Both the position numbers and the translations under genes were made by a program. Shown one piece after another: positions 25,568 to 34,971 of a stretch of 62,787 bases of DNA. The notes under the pieces are model-generated. The model was given only the letters and a program-made list of their open reading frames with translations. It had not been told where the DNA came from and ran no database searches. This DNA comes from Cytophagales bacterium (GTDB lineage Bacteria > Bacteroidota > Bacteroidia > Cytophagales > Cyclobacteriaceae): the NCBI GenBank assembly GCA_027317105.1, contig DAHVFH010000144.1, positions 1-62,787 on the forward strand, written 5' to 3'. How positions within the stretch are numbered: the first letter of the stretch is position 1; each line of letters opens with the position of its first letter.

Positions 25568-26710
25568 TTATCTTTTCTCTAATGATCCTTCCACAAGATT
25601 CACAAGTTCGCCAAGTTTGTTGGGCTCAAGCCAGCGCACGGCCATTACTAAATCGTGTTCGTTGTCGATGACAATGAAGTTGCCTCCAAAGCCGTTAGCG
25701 TAGTAGATTTTTTTTGAGATCTTCCCCAAACCATTTTCCTGATTTAGCCACCACATAAAGCCATACGATTTATTAGCTGAGGACGGAATTTGTACGGCCT
25801 TCACCCATTTCTCTGAAACCAATTGTTGGGTTTTCCATTTTCCTTTCCGTGCGAAAAGCAAGCCGAACCTCGCCTGATCAAGCGTGTTGATGAATAAACC
25901 GCCTCCGTGATGCCCTCCACCACTAACGGATTGAACGGAAACGCCATCCAACGTCAGGTAAGAATTTTCATAGCCGTGCCATCGCCAGGTAGTAGAGGCC
26001 CCGATTGGATCCATTATTTTTTCTTTTAAAATAATAGGCAAAGGTTTTCGCCAGACTTGTAGGAGTGAATAGGCTAGCAGATTCACTCGAACATCATTGT
26101 ATTCGAAGGTTGAGCCGGGCTCAAGAAGTTTCCTGTTTTTCCAATCGTCCACACTACCTTCTTTTGGCGGGCGGTCTGCCCAATCGCAAATATCAAAAAG
26201 GCATCCCGACCAATCGGAGGATTGTGTGAGTAAATGTCGCCACGTTATTTTAGAATTATGTGGGCCATCAAATTTATCTTCCACATAGTTAGTAACCGGA
26301 TCATCCACACTTTTAATTAGACGGCTATCGTAGGCAAGACCGGCTACGGTGGAAAGATAACTTTTAGTAACGCTGAATGTCATATCCACGCGGTTCAAAT
26401 CACCCCATTGTGCTACAATGTAGCCTTTGTACAAAATAATTCCTGCCGGCTTGCCGCGGTCTTTTGTCGGGCCTGCAATTTTATAACCCGGTTCGCGGGC
26501 GTACGCTTTTAAGTTGGCGATCCGCAAGTCATAATCTGTTTTAGTTTCGTGGTGAATGGCAAAGCTTACCGCGCTGTCGATCAACAGCGGATTCATCTTC
26601 AATTCGGCCGGCTTTTTGGATAGCCAAACGGAATCGGGAAAATAATCCTGACCGAAAGTTTGACTGGCATAAAGGAAGAAGGCAAGAAGCAGAGTGATTC
26701 TATTTCTCAT
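25568..26710 (-). CDS. secreted serine hydrolase, S12/beta-lactamase-like
   Basis: The 380-residue protein has a cleavable signal peptide (about 1-20, ending SQTFGQ). SVTKSYLSTVAG is the SxxK nucleophile, EYNDVRVNLLAYSL carries the YxN, and HHGGGLFI is in place of the third motif. The family is the EstB/AmpC-like group; the substrate is unknown. It starts 2 bp from the cytochrome b gene stop on the same strand and so is probably co-transcribed with it. Confidence 0.83.
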   Translation of the reverse strand: MRNRITLLLAFFLYASQTFGQDYFPDSVWLSKKPAELKMNPLLIDSAVSFAIHHETKTDYDLRIANLKAYAREPGYKIAGPTKDRGKPAGIILYKGYIVAQWGDLNRVDMTFSVTKSYLSTVAGLAYDSRLIKSVDDPVTNYVEDKFDGPHNSKITWRHLLTQSSDWSGCLFDICDWADRPPKEGSVDDWKNRKLLEPGSTFEYNDVRVNLLAYSLLQVWRKPLPIILKEKIMDPIGASTTWRWHGYENSYLTLDGVSVQSVSGGGHHGGGLFINTLDQARFGLLFARKGKWKTQQLVSEKWVKAVQIPSSANKSYGFMWWLNQENGLGKISKKIYYANGFGGNFIVIDNEHDLVMAVRWLEPNKLGELVNLVEGSLEKR

Positions 26711-26712
26711 CG

Positions 26713-27378
26713 CTACCTCTTTTTACCGTGAATCATTCCCGATACAATTCCATTATGTTTTCCGATTTCTTCTTTGACTACCCCAACCAAATGCAGTAAG
26801 ATATAAGCATAGATCGTGTATTGCGTGTACTTATGCAGATTTTTTAGTGAATCGTGAATCGGGTCTAAAAACTTTAAATCTTCATAGGCAAGTCCAAGAC
26901 CTGTAAGCGCCATAACGAAGAATAAAAAATAAAATAGGAGGTACCCTCGTTTCACCAACAAATAGTGTTTTTTATCTTCTTTGTCCGAATCGCTTTTGGC
27001 TTCAAAGCCAAGTGCCCGTTTTAATTTTACTTTGTATTTTTCTTCGTTGGGTTGTGCGGCTTCCAATAGAACCCTGCTGAGCAGCAAAAAGCACAATCCA
27101 TAACCAACATATTTATGTAGCATCCAGATTTTGTCGCTGTATTCGTGAGCCACGCCTCTCGCCTGATTTTCGGTTACGGTAACTCCCTTTCGTTCCAGTT
27201 GTTCGGTCACCATCCCTACATTTTCTTTTATTTTGAACATAAAAGTGCCCATGAGCACGAGCGTTATTGTGAACGTGATGACAATAAATGTAGTCCAATG
27301 CCATAATCGGAGGGCAAGAGAATGGACTTCATTAAAAGAGGAAAAGGTTACAGCGTGGTTATTGGTTGAAGCACTCAT
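26713..27378 (-). CDS. cytochrome b561-type membrane protein
   Basis: From ATG 27378 the protein has about 221 residues and four to five hydrophobic segments. Candidate haem-ligating His residues are in VHSLALRLWHW (helix 1), IWMLHKYVGYG (helix 2), and NLHKYTQYTIYAYILLHLVG (last helices), in the pattern of the hydrogenase-type/b561 family. A polar cytoplasmic loop with KRALGFEAKSDSDKED lies mid-protein. It presumably shuttles electrons from the quinone pool to a periplasmic partner. The serine hydrolase gene follows after 2 bp. No hydrogenase or formate dehydrogenase is present. Confidence 0.8.
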   Translation of the reverse strand: MSASTNNHAVTFSSFNEVHSLALRLWHWTTFIVITFTITLVLMGTFMFKIKENVGMVTEQLERKGVTVTENQARGVAHEYSDKIWMLHKYVGYGLCFLLLSRVLLEAAQPNEEKYKVKLKRALGFEAKSDSDKEDKKHYLLVKRGYLLFYFLFFVMALTGLGLAYEDLKFLDPIHDSLKNLHKYTQYTIYAYILLHLVGVVKEEIGKHNGIVSGMIHGKKR

Positions 27379-27426
27379 ATGAGATTGGATTGGGGTAGAT
27401 AGTTTATCTTTTTTTAAAGATAACAA

Positions 27427-27642
27427 TCTTTGGAATTTAGTAAAATCGGAAAGTGATTGCCGGAAAGCTCAAAAAAGTTGTAGTTAAAAGATTTTATATC
27501 TTCTTTGGCAAGGAAGACATACATTAAAACGGTATCAATCGTGGAAGGATGGTGGATGGGCCTATGACAACCTAGGTGAAGCTAATCGCTGTGGCCGGTG
27601 CTGCGCTGTAAGGAGGAACAGTGACATGGACATTTGGATCAC
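27427..27642. other. intergenic region upstream of the IS66 remnant
   Basis: No gene can be supported here. Scattered short matches to reading frames with stops suggest that the 5' part of the IS66 copy is degraded beyond recognition. Together with 27766-27884 it separates the cytochrome b gene from the small TauE gene. Confidence 0.5.
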
Positions 27643-27765
27643 CCATTTGCAACTTTTCGCAAAATCAATGGCATCAACCCCTTTGAGTGGCTAAGGGCAA
27701 AAGTGGAAAAAATCCCAACCCACCCCGTCAATAAATTAACAGAACTCTTGCCCCGCAAGGTGTAG
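27643..27765 (+). pseudogene. IS66 transposase C-terminal remnant
   Basis: The last 40 codons before TAG at 27763-27765 read PFATFRKINGINPFEWLRAK and then VEKIPTHPVNKLTELLP. This matches the tail of IS66-family transposases (…CKxxGVxPFxYLRDVLxxIPTHPxNxxxELLP). The catalytic DDE domain is missing; the upstream 200 bp has several stops in all frames and weak similarity to other parts. Inverted ends were not found. It is a decayed fragment. Confidence 0.72.
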
Positions 27766-27884
27766 TTGGTCGGAGGCTTACTTCCGAACGAGTGGTGGTA
27801 TTGTGTTTATTTGTTATGCATCCGTCAACTCAACGTATCGTAAATGCAGTTATTTTTGTTTAATTGCAAACTAAACCAACTCGC

Positions 27885-28247
27885 ATGAAAGACATTTTTA
27901 TTTTCGTCCTTTTAGGATCAGCGGCAGGAATATTGAGCGGGCTGATTGGAATCGGTGGGGGCATAATCATTATCCCTTCCTTGATTTTTATTTTGGGGTT
28001 TTCACAGCACATCGCGGAAGGAACAACCCTTGCGGCCATGGTGCCACCGATTGGAATTTTGGCGGCCTATGTGTATTATCAAAACGGCCAAGTGGATGTG
28101 AAAGCTGCGGGGTTTATTGCGCTCGGTTTTGTGGCTGGAGGTTTCTTTGGGGCAAAGATCGCACAACAAATGAGTAGCGAATCCCTTCAAAAAGTTTTTG
28201 CTGTAGTGTTGATCTTAATGGGTATTAAAATGCTGTGGCCGAAATAA
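27885..28247 (+). CDS. half-size TauE/SafE-family transporter
   Basis: The 120-residue protein (ATG 27885) has four hydrophobic segments and contains one copy of the TauE/SafE repeat: GLIGIGGGIIIIPSLIFILGF near the N-terminus and GFVAGGFFGAKIAQQM in the middle. Full-size members are about 250 residues with two repeats, so this protein probably dimerises. TauE/SafE proteins export or import sulfite, sulfoacetate, thiosulfate or related anions. It is the first gene of the sulfur/redox stretch. Confidence 0.82.
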   Translation: MKDIFIFVLLGSAAGILSGLIGIGGGIIIIPSLIFILGFSQHIAEGTTLAAMVPPIGILAAYVYYQNGQVDVKAAGFIALGFVAGGFFGAKIAQQMSSESLQKVFAVVLILMGIKMLWPK

Positions 28248-28487
28248 TCTGTTAGGGGGTTAACTGAGATAACACGCAGTCAAATAATTTTAACTCATCA
28301 CGAGCACCTGTCAAGGAGAGCGAGAGGGGTGAAGCGATCCCCAAGTTGTAGGTTGCCCGCCCCGGATGGAATGGTCGGAGCGGGCTTCGCTCTACTGCCC
28401 AGGTCATCCCAGATGCTCCAAAGACGTTTCTTTATTTGTCTAGGATCAGGGAGTAAATCACGCGCTCAAATTTTCAATGAGTTTGTT
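28248..28487. other. intergenic region with a locally GC-rich patch
   Basis: The segment contains no supportable gene. A GC-rich patch (about 28321-28400) contains the 6-bp inverted arms GCCCGC (28355-28360) and GCGGGC (28380-28385). No T-tract follows, so a terminator is doubtful; it may be a degraded dispersed repeat. Confidence 0.35.
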
Positions 28488-28685
28488 TTACTTTTTCTGA
28501 TTGCTTTCAATTCCAAATTGATCTAAGATTTTCTCGAGTGGGCAAAATCTTGTGAACGAAGATTGGACAAGGTTAATGCCCACAAAACCGGCCAGACCCA
28601 ACCAATACATGTTATGGAAATAGGCCAAAGTAATGCTGATCATTACTAGCGAACCAGCCACTGTTCTTACGATGCGTTCTCTCAT
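28488..28685 (-). CDS. YgaP-type DUF2892 small membrane protein
   Basis: The 65-residue protein has two hydrophobic stretches (about 8-23 and 27-40). RIVRTVAGSLVMISITLAYF at the N-terminus and FTRFCPLEKILDQFG near the end match the DUF2892 family, the membrane part of the rhodanese-linked YgaP protein. The Cys in RFCPLE is the conserved one. The gene lies 192 bp beyond the 103-residue protein gene, so it may be a separate transcript. It fits the sulfur-trafficking theme. Confidence 0.85.
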   Translation of the reverse strand: MRERIVRTVAGSLVMISITLAYFHNMYWLGLAGFVGINLVQSSFTRFCPLEKILDQFGIESNQKK

Positions 28686-28877
28686 TTTTTATTTGTTTAG
28701 TTATTGGTTTTTATTTGAATCAATGGCTTTTGCCATCGTCTTGTTTTTCTGCATAAGGATACATTCTTATACTCATCGCAAACCTTTTGAAGGTTTTGTT
28801 GCGCTGTTTGAAATAATTGCAAATAGGAATTCCCTGAATTCAGAGTGTTATTTAATTCACTGGTCATTTATTTTGAT

Positions 28878-29189
28878 TTAGAGGTAACTGGATTGTTCCA
28901 CTGGAAGAATAAATGCCCTGATTGGAAATCCGGTTTGATGACTATCGTTATGCGCTTTGATCAGCGTCATGGCTTTTTTGCATTTTTCTTCCGCTGTAAA
29001 GCTGAAGGCAAAAATTGAATCAAATTGATCGGTACCGCTGCTGAACCAATCGTCAAGCATGTTATGAATTCCTTGATCTTTAAATCCGATTGTTGGGCTA
29101 ACACTGAATACCTCAATTTCCGATTGGTTAAAAATAGTGGCTACCGCCTTTTGATCTTCTTTCAAACTGGTTACGAGTAGAAGTTTCAT
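28878..29189 (-). CDS. hypothetical protein at the end of the RND operon
   Basis: The 103-residue protein has no signal peptide. It begins MKLLLVTSLKEDQKAVATIF and is predicted to alternate strands and helices like a small ferredoxin-fold (PII/DUF3240-like) protein; this is a visual impression and not a firm family match. Cys about residue 68 is in EEKCKKAM. It starts 10 bp after the RND permease stop on the same strand, so it is surely co-transcribed and may regulate or bind to the pump. Confidence 0.6.
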   Translation of the reverse strand: MKLLLVTSLKEDQKAVATIFNQSEIEVFSVSPTIGFKDQGIHNMLDDWFSSGTDQFDSIFAFSFTAEEKCKKAMTLIKAHNDSHQTGFPIRAFILPVEQSSYL

Positions 29190-29199
29190 AGTGTGATTT

Positions 29200-32100
29200 T
29201 TAAGAATTTTTAGCTGTCGTTTTGCTTCGCATCATTTTAAAATAAATGAGGGGCACTACTAATAGGGTAAGAAACGTGGAGGTGATGGTGCCGCCCATCA
29301 GCGAAATCGCCAACCCCTGAAAAATTGGATCGAATAAGATAATCACCGCACCCAACACCACAGCACCTGCCGTTAGTAAAATCGGGGTGGTGCGGACAGC
29401 CCCAGCCTCAATGATCGCTTGCTTTAGTGGAATGCCTTCTTCCAGGCGGATGTTGATAAAGTCAATCAGCAAAACAGAGTTGCGCACCATCACGCCAGCG
29501 AGGGCAATGAAGCCAATCATGGAGGTTGCAGTGAAGTAAGCATTCAACATCCAGTGGCCTAATACAATACCTATTAAAGAAAGTGGGATAGCCGCGAGCA
29601 TGACCAACGGAACTTTGAAGTCCTGAAACCAACCTACAATGAGCATGTAGATAATGATAATGACGACCACAAAAGCAATACCCAAATCGCGGAACACTTC
29701 TAACGTGATCTGCCACTCACCATCCCACTTCAGGGTATAGTTGTCTTCCAATTCGGGTTGCTTGTTATACAACTCCTGGAGTTCAAATCCCTTTGGCATT
29801 TTGATTTCCTTGAGGTGTTCGGATATACCCATGATTGCATAAAAAGGACTTTCTAATTTTCCGGCTAAGTCGGCCAGCACATAAACTACGCGCTTTTGAT
29901 TTTTACGATAGATGCTTTTGTCTTTTATGTTTTTGGTGATGTGCACGAGATCACCAATGGAAACAGACATTCCTTGCGGGTTTACAACTTTTAGGTTTTT
30001 GATTTCATTGATACTTTCTTTGTCGGAATCTTTTAGTTGCAAAACGATATTAATGGGATCAAATGAAACTGGACTGTGAAGAACACCCACTTTCATGTTT
30101 GACAAAGCTGAATTCATGGTGGCCACAATTTGTGCCGGTGCAATCCCTAGTTGCATGGCCTTATCTTTATCAATTTCAAAAGCGTATTCGGGTTGATCCG
30201 CTTCTGTCATCCAATCCGTATCGACAATACCTTCGGTTTTTGTAATGAGATTTTTAAGCTGGTCAGCAATCCGGATCTGTTCGTCATAGTCTGGGCCATA
30301 GACTTCAGCCACAATGGTAGAAAGAACAGGAGGGCCCGGTGGCACTTCCACCATCTTTACATTCGCATTATACTTTTTCGCAATAACTTGAACTGCCGGA
30401 CGTAGCTGTTTTACAATTTCGTGACTTTGAATACTGCGCTCTTTTTTGTCCACGAGGTTCACCTGAATATCAGCGATGTGATCTCCACTTCGCAGATCAT
30501 AGTGACGCACCAAGCCATTAAAACTTATGGGGCCTGCCGTACCTACATAACCTTGATAATTTCTTACCAGCCCTTGCTTGGATAGGTAGTTTGCGATTTC
30601 CTGGGTAACCACTGCCGTACGTTCAAGTGTAGTTCCTTCCGGCATGTCGATCACTACTTGAAATTCATTCTTGTTATCAAACGGCAACATTTTTACTGCG
30701 ACCCATTTCGTATAGAAAAAGGACACGGAGATTAAAAGGATAGCGACAGTGCCAAGGATAAAACTCCAGCGCTTCCACCGGGTTTCCAACATGGGGTTGA
30801 TGAACGCTTTATAGATTTTATAAATTTTAGATTGCTCCAGGGTAGGATGTTCTTTGGCTCCATGGCCTTCTTTTTCTTTTAGAAAAACATAACCAAGATA
30901 CGGAGTTAACGTAAGCGCAACGATCAGGGAGAGCATCATAGCTATCGATGCACCAATTGGCATCGGGCTCATGTAAGGCCCCATCATGCCTGACACAAAA
31001 GCCATGGGCAACACTGCCGCAATTACCGTAAACGTAGCGAGTATGGTAGGATTGCCCACTTCGTTGATCGCGAATATGGCCGCTTGCAAGAAGGGTAGCC
31101 GTTTCATTTTAAAATGTCGGTGCATATTCTCTGCAATGATGATCGAGTCATCGACTACGATACCGGTGATGAATACCAAAGCAAAAAGGGTAATCCGGTT
31201 GAGCGTATAATCCAATAAGTAGTAGCTGAATAAGGTTAACGCAAACGTAACGGGTACTGACAAAAACACCACCAGACCACCGCGCCATCCCATAGCCAGC
31301 ATCACAAAACCAGTGACGGCAATAATGGCGACAAAAAGATGGAGTAAAAGTTCGGATACTTTTTCAGAAGCCGTTTCTCCATAATTTCTTGTTTCCGTGA
31401 TCTGAACTTCAGAGGGAATCAACGTTTTCTTTAGATGGTCGACTTTGCTGACGATACGACTTGATAGTTTCATAGCGTCCGCCCCTTTCTTTTTTGCAAT
31501 CGAAAGCGTAATGGCCGGGTACTGAGAGTGGAATTGTTTTGCTAATGCCGGATCATGTTGGCCGTATCCGTAAAAAACATATTGTGACGGAGTTTCTGCT
31601 CCTTCTTCCACGGTGGCTACTTGTTTTAAATAGACCGGATGTCCGGCATTTAACCCGATGATTAAGTTTTTAACATCCTCACTATTGGTAAGAAAATTTC
31701 CTGATGAAATGGAAAAGGCTGTATCTTTTTGGATCATGTAGCCTGCCTGCATTTCGGCATTGTTGGCTTGTATCAATTTACCGATAGATAGAAAGTCAAC
31801 ATGATTTTGTGCCATCTTATCCTTATCCAACGTGACGTTCACTTGACGGCTCCGTCCACCGATAATCGATACGGAAGCTACATCGGGTATTTTTTTTATT
31901 TCGTTGGTGAGCACTTGCCCAAGTTGCTTCAGATCGTAGTCGCTGTACTGCTCGCTCCACAAGGTAAGCCCCAACACGGGCACATCATCGATAGCTCTTG
32001 TTTTTACTAATGGCATCGAAACACCAGGAGGCATCCGGTCCATATTTTTCATCAATTCATTATAAAGCTTTACCAATGAGCGCTCGATATCTTCACCGAC

Positions 32101-32403
32101 ATAAAACTGAACGATGATCATTGCCTGACCCTTCATGGAGGTGGAGTAAACATATTCCACACCTTTTACATTGGAAATAATTTTTTCCAAAGGTTTCGAA
32201 ACCCGTGCTTCTACTTCTTTTGGTGAAGCACCAGGATAGATGACAAAAATATCGGCTAGTGGTACATTGATCTGCGGTTCTTCTTCTCGTGGAATCAGCA
32301 TCGTGCTAAAACCACCGATCAAAAGAAAAGCGATCATCAACAATAACGTAAGCTTTGACTGTAAGAATGCTTTTGCAATATTTCCCGATAAACCTTCTTT
32401 CAT
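29200..32403 (-). CDS. efflux RND transporter permease subunit
   Basis: The 1067-residue inner-membrane protein has the RND plan: one N-terminal helix, a large periplasmic domain, six helices, a second periplasmic domain and six helices. GIVVDDSIIIAENM with the paired Asp residues (helix 4) marks proton translocation. The sequence is nearest to hydrophobe/amphiphile-type pumps with the IPREEEPQINVPLADIFVIYPGA start, not to CusA/CzcA metal pumps. The partners, MFP and TolC-like proteins, are encoded upstream in the same direction. A 106-bp gap separates it from the MFP gene. Confidence 0.94.
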   Translation of the reverse strand: MKEGLSGNIAKAFLQSKLTLLLMIAFLLIGGFSTMLIPREEEPQINVPLADIFVIYPGASPKEVEARVSKPLEKIISNVKGVEYVYSTSMKGQAMIIVQFYVGEDIERSLVKLYNELMKNMDRMPPGVSMPLVKTRAIDDVPVLGLTLWSEQYSDYDLKQLGQVLTNEIKKIPDVASVSIIGGRSRQVNVTLDKDKMAQNHVDFLSIGKLIQANNAEMQAGYMIQKDTAFSISSGNFLTNSEDVKNLIIGLNAGHPVYLKQVATVEEGAETPSQYVFYGYGQHDPALAKQFHSQYPAITLSIAKKKGADAMKLSSRIVSKVDHLKKTLIPSEVQITETRNYGETASEKVSELLLHLFVAIIAVTGFVMLAMGWRGGLVVFLSVPVTFALTLFSYYLLDYTLNRITLFALVFITGIVVDDSIIIAENMHRHFKMKRLPFLQAAIFAINEVGNPTILATFTVIAAVLPMAFVSGMMGPYMSPMPIGASIAMMLSLIVALTLTPYLGYVFLKEKEGHGAKEHPTLEQSKIYKIYKAFINPMLETRWKRWSFILGTVAILLISVSFFYTKWVAVKMLPFDNKNEFQVVIDMPEGTTLERTAVVTQEIANYLSKQGLVRNYQGYVGTAGPISFNGLVRHYDLRSGDHIADIQVNLVDKKERSIQSHEIVKQLRPAVQVIAKKYNANVKMVEVPPGPPVLSTIVAEVYGPDYDEQIRIADQLKNLITKTEGIVDTDWMTEADQPEYAFEIDKDKAMQLGIAPAQIVATMNSALSNMKVGVLHSPVSFDPINIVLQLKDSDKESINEIKNLKVVNPQGMSVSIGDLVHITKNIKDKSIYRKNQKRVVYVLADLAGKLESPFYAIMGISEHLKEIKMPKGFELQELYNKQPELEDNYTLKWDGEWQITLEVFRDLGIAFVVVIIIIYMLIVGWFQDFKVPLVMLAAIPLSLIGIVLGHWMLNAYFTATSMIGFIALAGVMVRNSVLLIDFINIRLEEGIPLKQAIIEAGAVRTTPILLTAGAVVLGAVIILFDPIFQGLAISLMGGTITSTFLTLLVVPLIYFKMMRSKTTAKNS

Positions 32404-32509
32404 GTGTTAATATTTATTTTTTATTATCTCATGGAATGCCCATGCGAATTATTATTCCGTCACACCAGCTTCGCTGATGGGCATTTCATCTGTCCTTTTT
32501 TTCGCTCGA

Positions 32510-33607
32510 TTAGTTCACAGAAACGGCTGCGCCACTACTCAATTTGCCTTCGCTTTCTACTATGAATTTCTCGTTTCCATTTAAGCCGGAAAGTATTTCT
32601 ATATCCTCACCATATTTCTTTCCCACCTTTACCCAACGCAGTTGTGCCGTTTGATCTTCTCCTACCGTGTAAAGCCCGAAGAGCTGATCGCGTTGAATAA
32701 TCGCACGATAGGGGATCAAGATGTTTTTGTCACCCTCGCTTGCTCTTATAGAAATGGTAACATTCACTGACATGCCTGAAAATAATCCTTGTTTTTCCTT
32801 TTCGGGAATGCTCACTTTTACTTCATACTGTCCTCCATTAAATTGAGACGAAGGGCTGATTTCGAAAATCTTCCCTAAAAATGTTTTTCCGGTTGATTTA
32901 ATGGTTACGCCTGCTTCCATGCCCTCTTTCAATTTTCCAATCTCTGTTTCGGATACAGCCGCTTGTACATGATAATCACCGGTTTGCTCGATCGCGAGAA
33001 TGGGTATTCCAGGACTGGCCATGCTGCCGGCATCCATATTTTTCTCAGTCACTACGCCTGAAAAAGGAGCAACCAGGTTGGTGTACGTGAGCATAACATC
33101 GGCTTCATTCTTCATTTGCCGCGCGGTTTCCAATTTTGATTTCACGGAAGTGTAATGCAAAGTCGCATTCTCAAATTCTTTGGCCGAGGCACTTTGTTTT
33201 TTATACAATTCTTCAAAGCGTTCATAATCTTTTAGCGCATCTTTTGTTGCTGCTTCGGCTTCGGTGACCATCGCTTGCGCCTGCGCACGTTTTGCAAGAA
33301 TATCTGAATTGCTAATTGTAACTAGCAATTGACCCTTCTGAACTTTGTCCCCTGGTTTAACAAGAATACTAGTCACAATGCCCATAAGGCGTGTGCTGAT
33401 GTGAGCTGTCTCTTTTGATTCGATTTGGCCACTCGCTACAATCGGGTCGCTGGCGTTTTTTGTAACAACGCCAAGCGTTACTTCAATAGGTGTTTCTTTT
33501 ATTGTTTCCTTTTTCTGATCACTATTTGAACAAGAAGCAAGAAACAGGAAGGTGGAAAGGAGTGAGGTAAGCTGAATTCGATAGAGACGGGTATTCATAT
33601 TTTTCAT
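32510..33607 (-). CDS. RND efflux periplasmic adaptor (MFP), lipoprotein
   Basis: The 365-residue protein has a lipoprotein signal (lipobox FLASC, Cys about 26). The order is beta-barrel, lipoyl-like hairpin (SRLMGIVTSILVKPGDKVQKGQLLVTI), coiled-coil alpha-hairpin with long helical segments (about 100-160), then barrel and membrane-proximal domains. It joins the RND permease to the outer-membrane channel. The gene is 5 bp from the TolC-like stop, showing an operon. In-frame ATGs at 33607 and 33598 are both possible. Confidence 0.94.
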   Translation of the reverse strand: MKNMNTRLYRIQLTSLLSTFLFLASCSNSDQKKETIKETPIEVTLGVVTKNASDPIVASGQIESKETAHISTRLMGIVTSILVKPGDKVQKGQLLVTISNSDILAKRAQAQAMVTEAEAATKDALKDYERFEELYKKQSASAKEFENATLHYTSVKSKLETARQMKNEADVMLTYTNLVAPFSGVVTEKNMDAGSMASPGIPILAIEQTGDYHVQAAVSETEIGKLKEGMEAGVTIKSTGKTFLGKIFEISPSSQFNGGQYEVKVSIPEKEKQGLFSGMSVNVTISIRASEGDKNILIPYRAIIQRDQLFGLYTVGEDQTAQLRWVKVGKKYGEDIEILSGLNGNEKFIVESEGKLSSGAAVSVN

Positions 33608-33612
33608 TTGTT

Positions 33613-34923
33613 TTACTTTTCAGAGGTAGTTGTTAAAAATTCGAGGTAAGCAAGCGTGGTATTGAATTGAAACAGGGCTTGCGCTTGGTTCAGTTTTTGT
33701 TGCGCTACCAACGTTTGTGAATGGAGAAGATCCATCGTGGTCACCAATCCTTGATCAAAGCGGTTTTGAAGAATCCGCAATGCTTCGGTCGCCTGATTGA
33801 TCGACAGTTCTTGTTGTTGCAAAGCGATGTTGGTGTCATCCAATTGCCGGATTGTTTTATTTAATTCCAACTGACTTTGTGCTTTCTTGTAATCCAGTTG
33901 TTGCTCAGTCTTCGCATGCTCCAGACGTTGCTCCACTGTTTTATAGTGACCGGAAGTCCCGCTGAAGATGTTCCAGGAAAATTGAGCGCCCACCAGATAA
34001 GCATTTGCACCGAAACCAAAAGCGCTCTTGTCGTTGAACATATAGTTGGCGAAGGCGTTCAGTTTTGGCAGGTAAGAAAGTTTGTTAGAGTGAATCATGG
34101 ATTCTTGTGCTGATAGCGCTGACTTCATAGCCTTAAAGTCGGCCCGCTCTTCAGACACCTCGGACTTAATATCTTGGACTTGATTTTTCTCCATGGATTC
34201 CACCTTATAAATCGGTCCGCTCTTGGCGCCCATTAAAAGACTCAGATAGTCCGATACATTTCTCACATTGCTCTTCGCTTCTGCTAATTTCGTTTCCGTG
34301 GTGGCTACCTGCACCTGAACTTGAAGCACGTCCGACTTTTGTAAAAAACCCTTTTCAAAGCGGTCGTTAGTAGCCTTATAAGTTGCTTTCATCGTTTCAA
34401 GGGTTTCGTCAAGCACTCCTACCGATTGATGAGAAAGTTGTAGTTGCGCATACGCTTTCTGTACTTCGTACGTCAGGTATTCTTTTGTTCGCCTTGTTTT
34501 AAAAGCATACATGTCCACCTGTTGGTTGGCTGCCTTACGCGCATATAGTATATCCATGTTTATGATCGGTTGGTTCCATTCGGCCTTTGTCATGAAATTT
34601 TGTGTGGCAGCGGGATTGTTCAATAAGGAAGGATTAAAATCCGTTTGGGCAATGGAACGCTGTTGGAGTTTGAACCCAAACGCATTCAAAGGATTATTCG
34701 TAGTCATGGCGGTGTAGCTGATATTAATCTGTGGCAGGAATACGGCATTGGTTTGATTGAATTTTGCCTGCGCACTTTCTTGTTCCAGGGTAGCTACAAT
34801 TATTTCTTTATTATTTCGAACTGCAGCTTCTTGAGCATCTTGTAATTTGAGCGACAAAGTATCTTGTCCGGAGCCGGAATAAACACTGATCACGAAAAGC
34901 AGGAACAACAAATCTTTCTTCAT
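33613..34923 (-). CDS. TolC-family outer-membrane channel
   Basis: From ATG 34923 the protein has about 436 residues: a signal peptide (about 1-20, ending SGSGQ), then the two repeated halves of the TolC fold with long helices such as AVRNNKEIIVATLEQESAQAKF and TEQQLDYKKAQSQLELNKTIRQL. It is the first gene of the RND operon; the start at 34944 would only add seven residues. The promoter and operator at 34942-34985 lie immediately upstream. Confidence 0.93.
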   Translation of the reverse strand: MKKDLLFLLFVISVYSGSGQDTLSLKLQDAQEAAVRNNKEIIVATLEQESAQAKFNQTNAVFLPQINISYTAMTTNNPLNAFGFKLQQRSIAQTDFNPSLLNNPAATQNFMTKAEWNQPIINMDILYARKAANQQVDMYAFKTRRTKEYLTYEVQKAYAQLQLSHQSVGVLDETLETMKATYKATNDRFEKGFLQKSDVLQVQVQVATTETKLAEAKSNVRNVSDYLSLLMGAKSGPIYKVESMEKNQVQDIKSEVSEERADFKAMKSALSAQESMIHSNKLSYLPKLNAFANYMFNDKSAFGFGANAYLVGAQFSWNIFSGTSGHYKTVEQRLEHAKTEQQLDYKKAQSQLELNKTIRQLDDTNIALQQQELSINQATEALRILQNRFDQGLVTTMDLLHSQTLVAQQKLNQAQALFQFNTTLAYLEFLTTTSEK

Positions 34924-34941
34924 TTCTATTTTTTTTTGCTG

Positions 34942-34949
34942 CAAAAGTA
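34942..34949 (-). promoter_or_regulatory. -7 promoter box (TACTTTTG) of the RND efflux operon
   Basis: The minus-strand TACTTTTG fits TAnnTTTG exactly. There is no TTTG at the usual -33 spacing. The operator-like palindrome at 34972-34985 ends 22 bp upstream, the position of a class II activator. The same geometry is found at 42470-42513. Confidence 0.65.
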
Positions 34950-34971
34950 TCCCGCATTAAATGGCGTTACT

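Noticed and set aside
28633..28881. Plus-strand hydrophobic frame of 82 codons
   Set aside because: Overlaps the YgaP-like gene, and its hydrophobicity comes from A/T-rich sequence.
29200..34923. RND operon as a heavy-metal CusA/CzcA system
   Set aside because: The permease N-terminus and the lack of Met- or His-rich metal sites point to a drug/hydrophobe-type pump.
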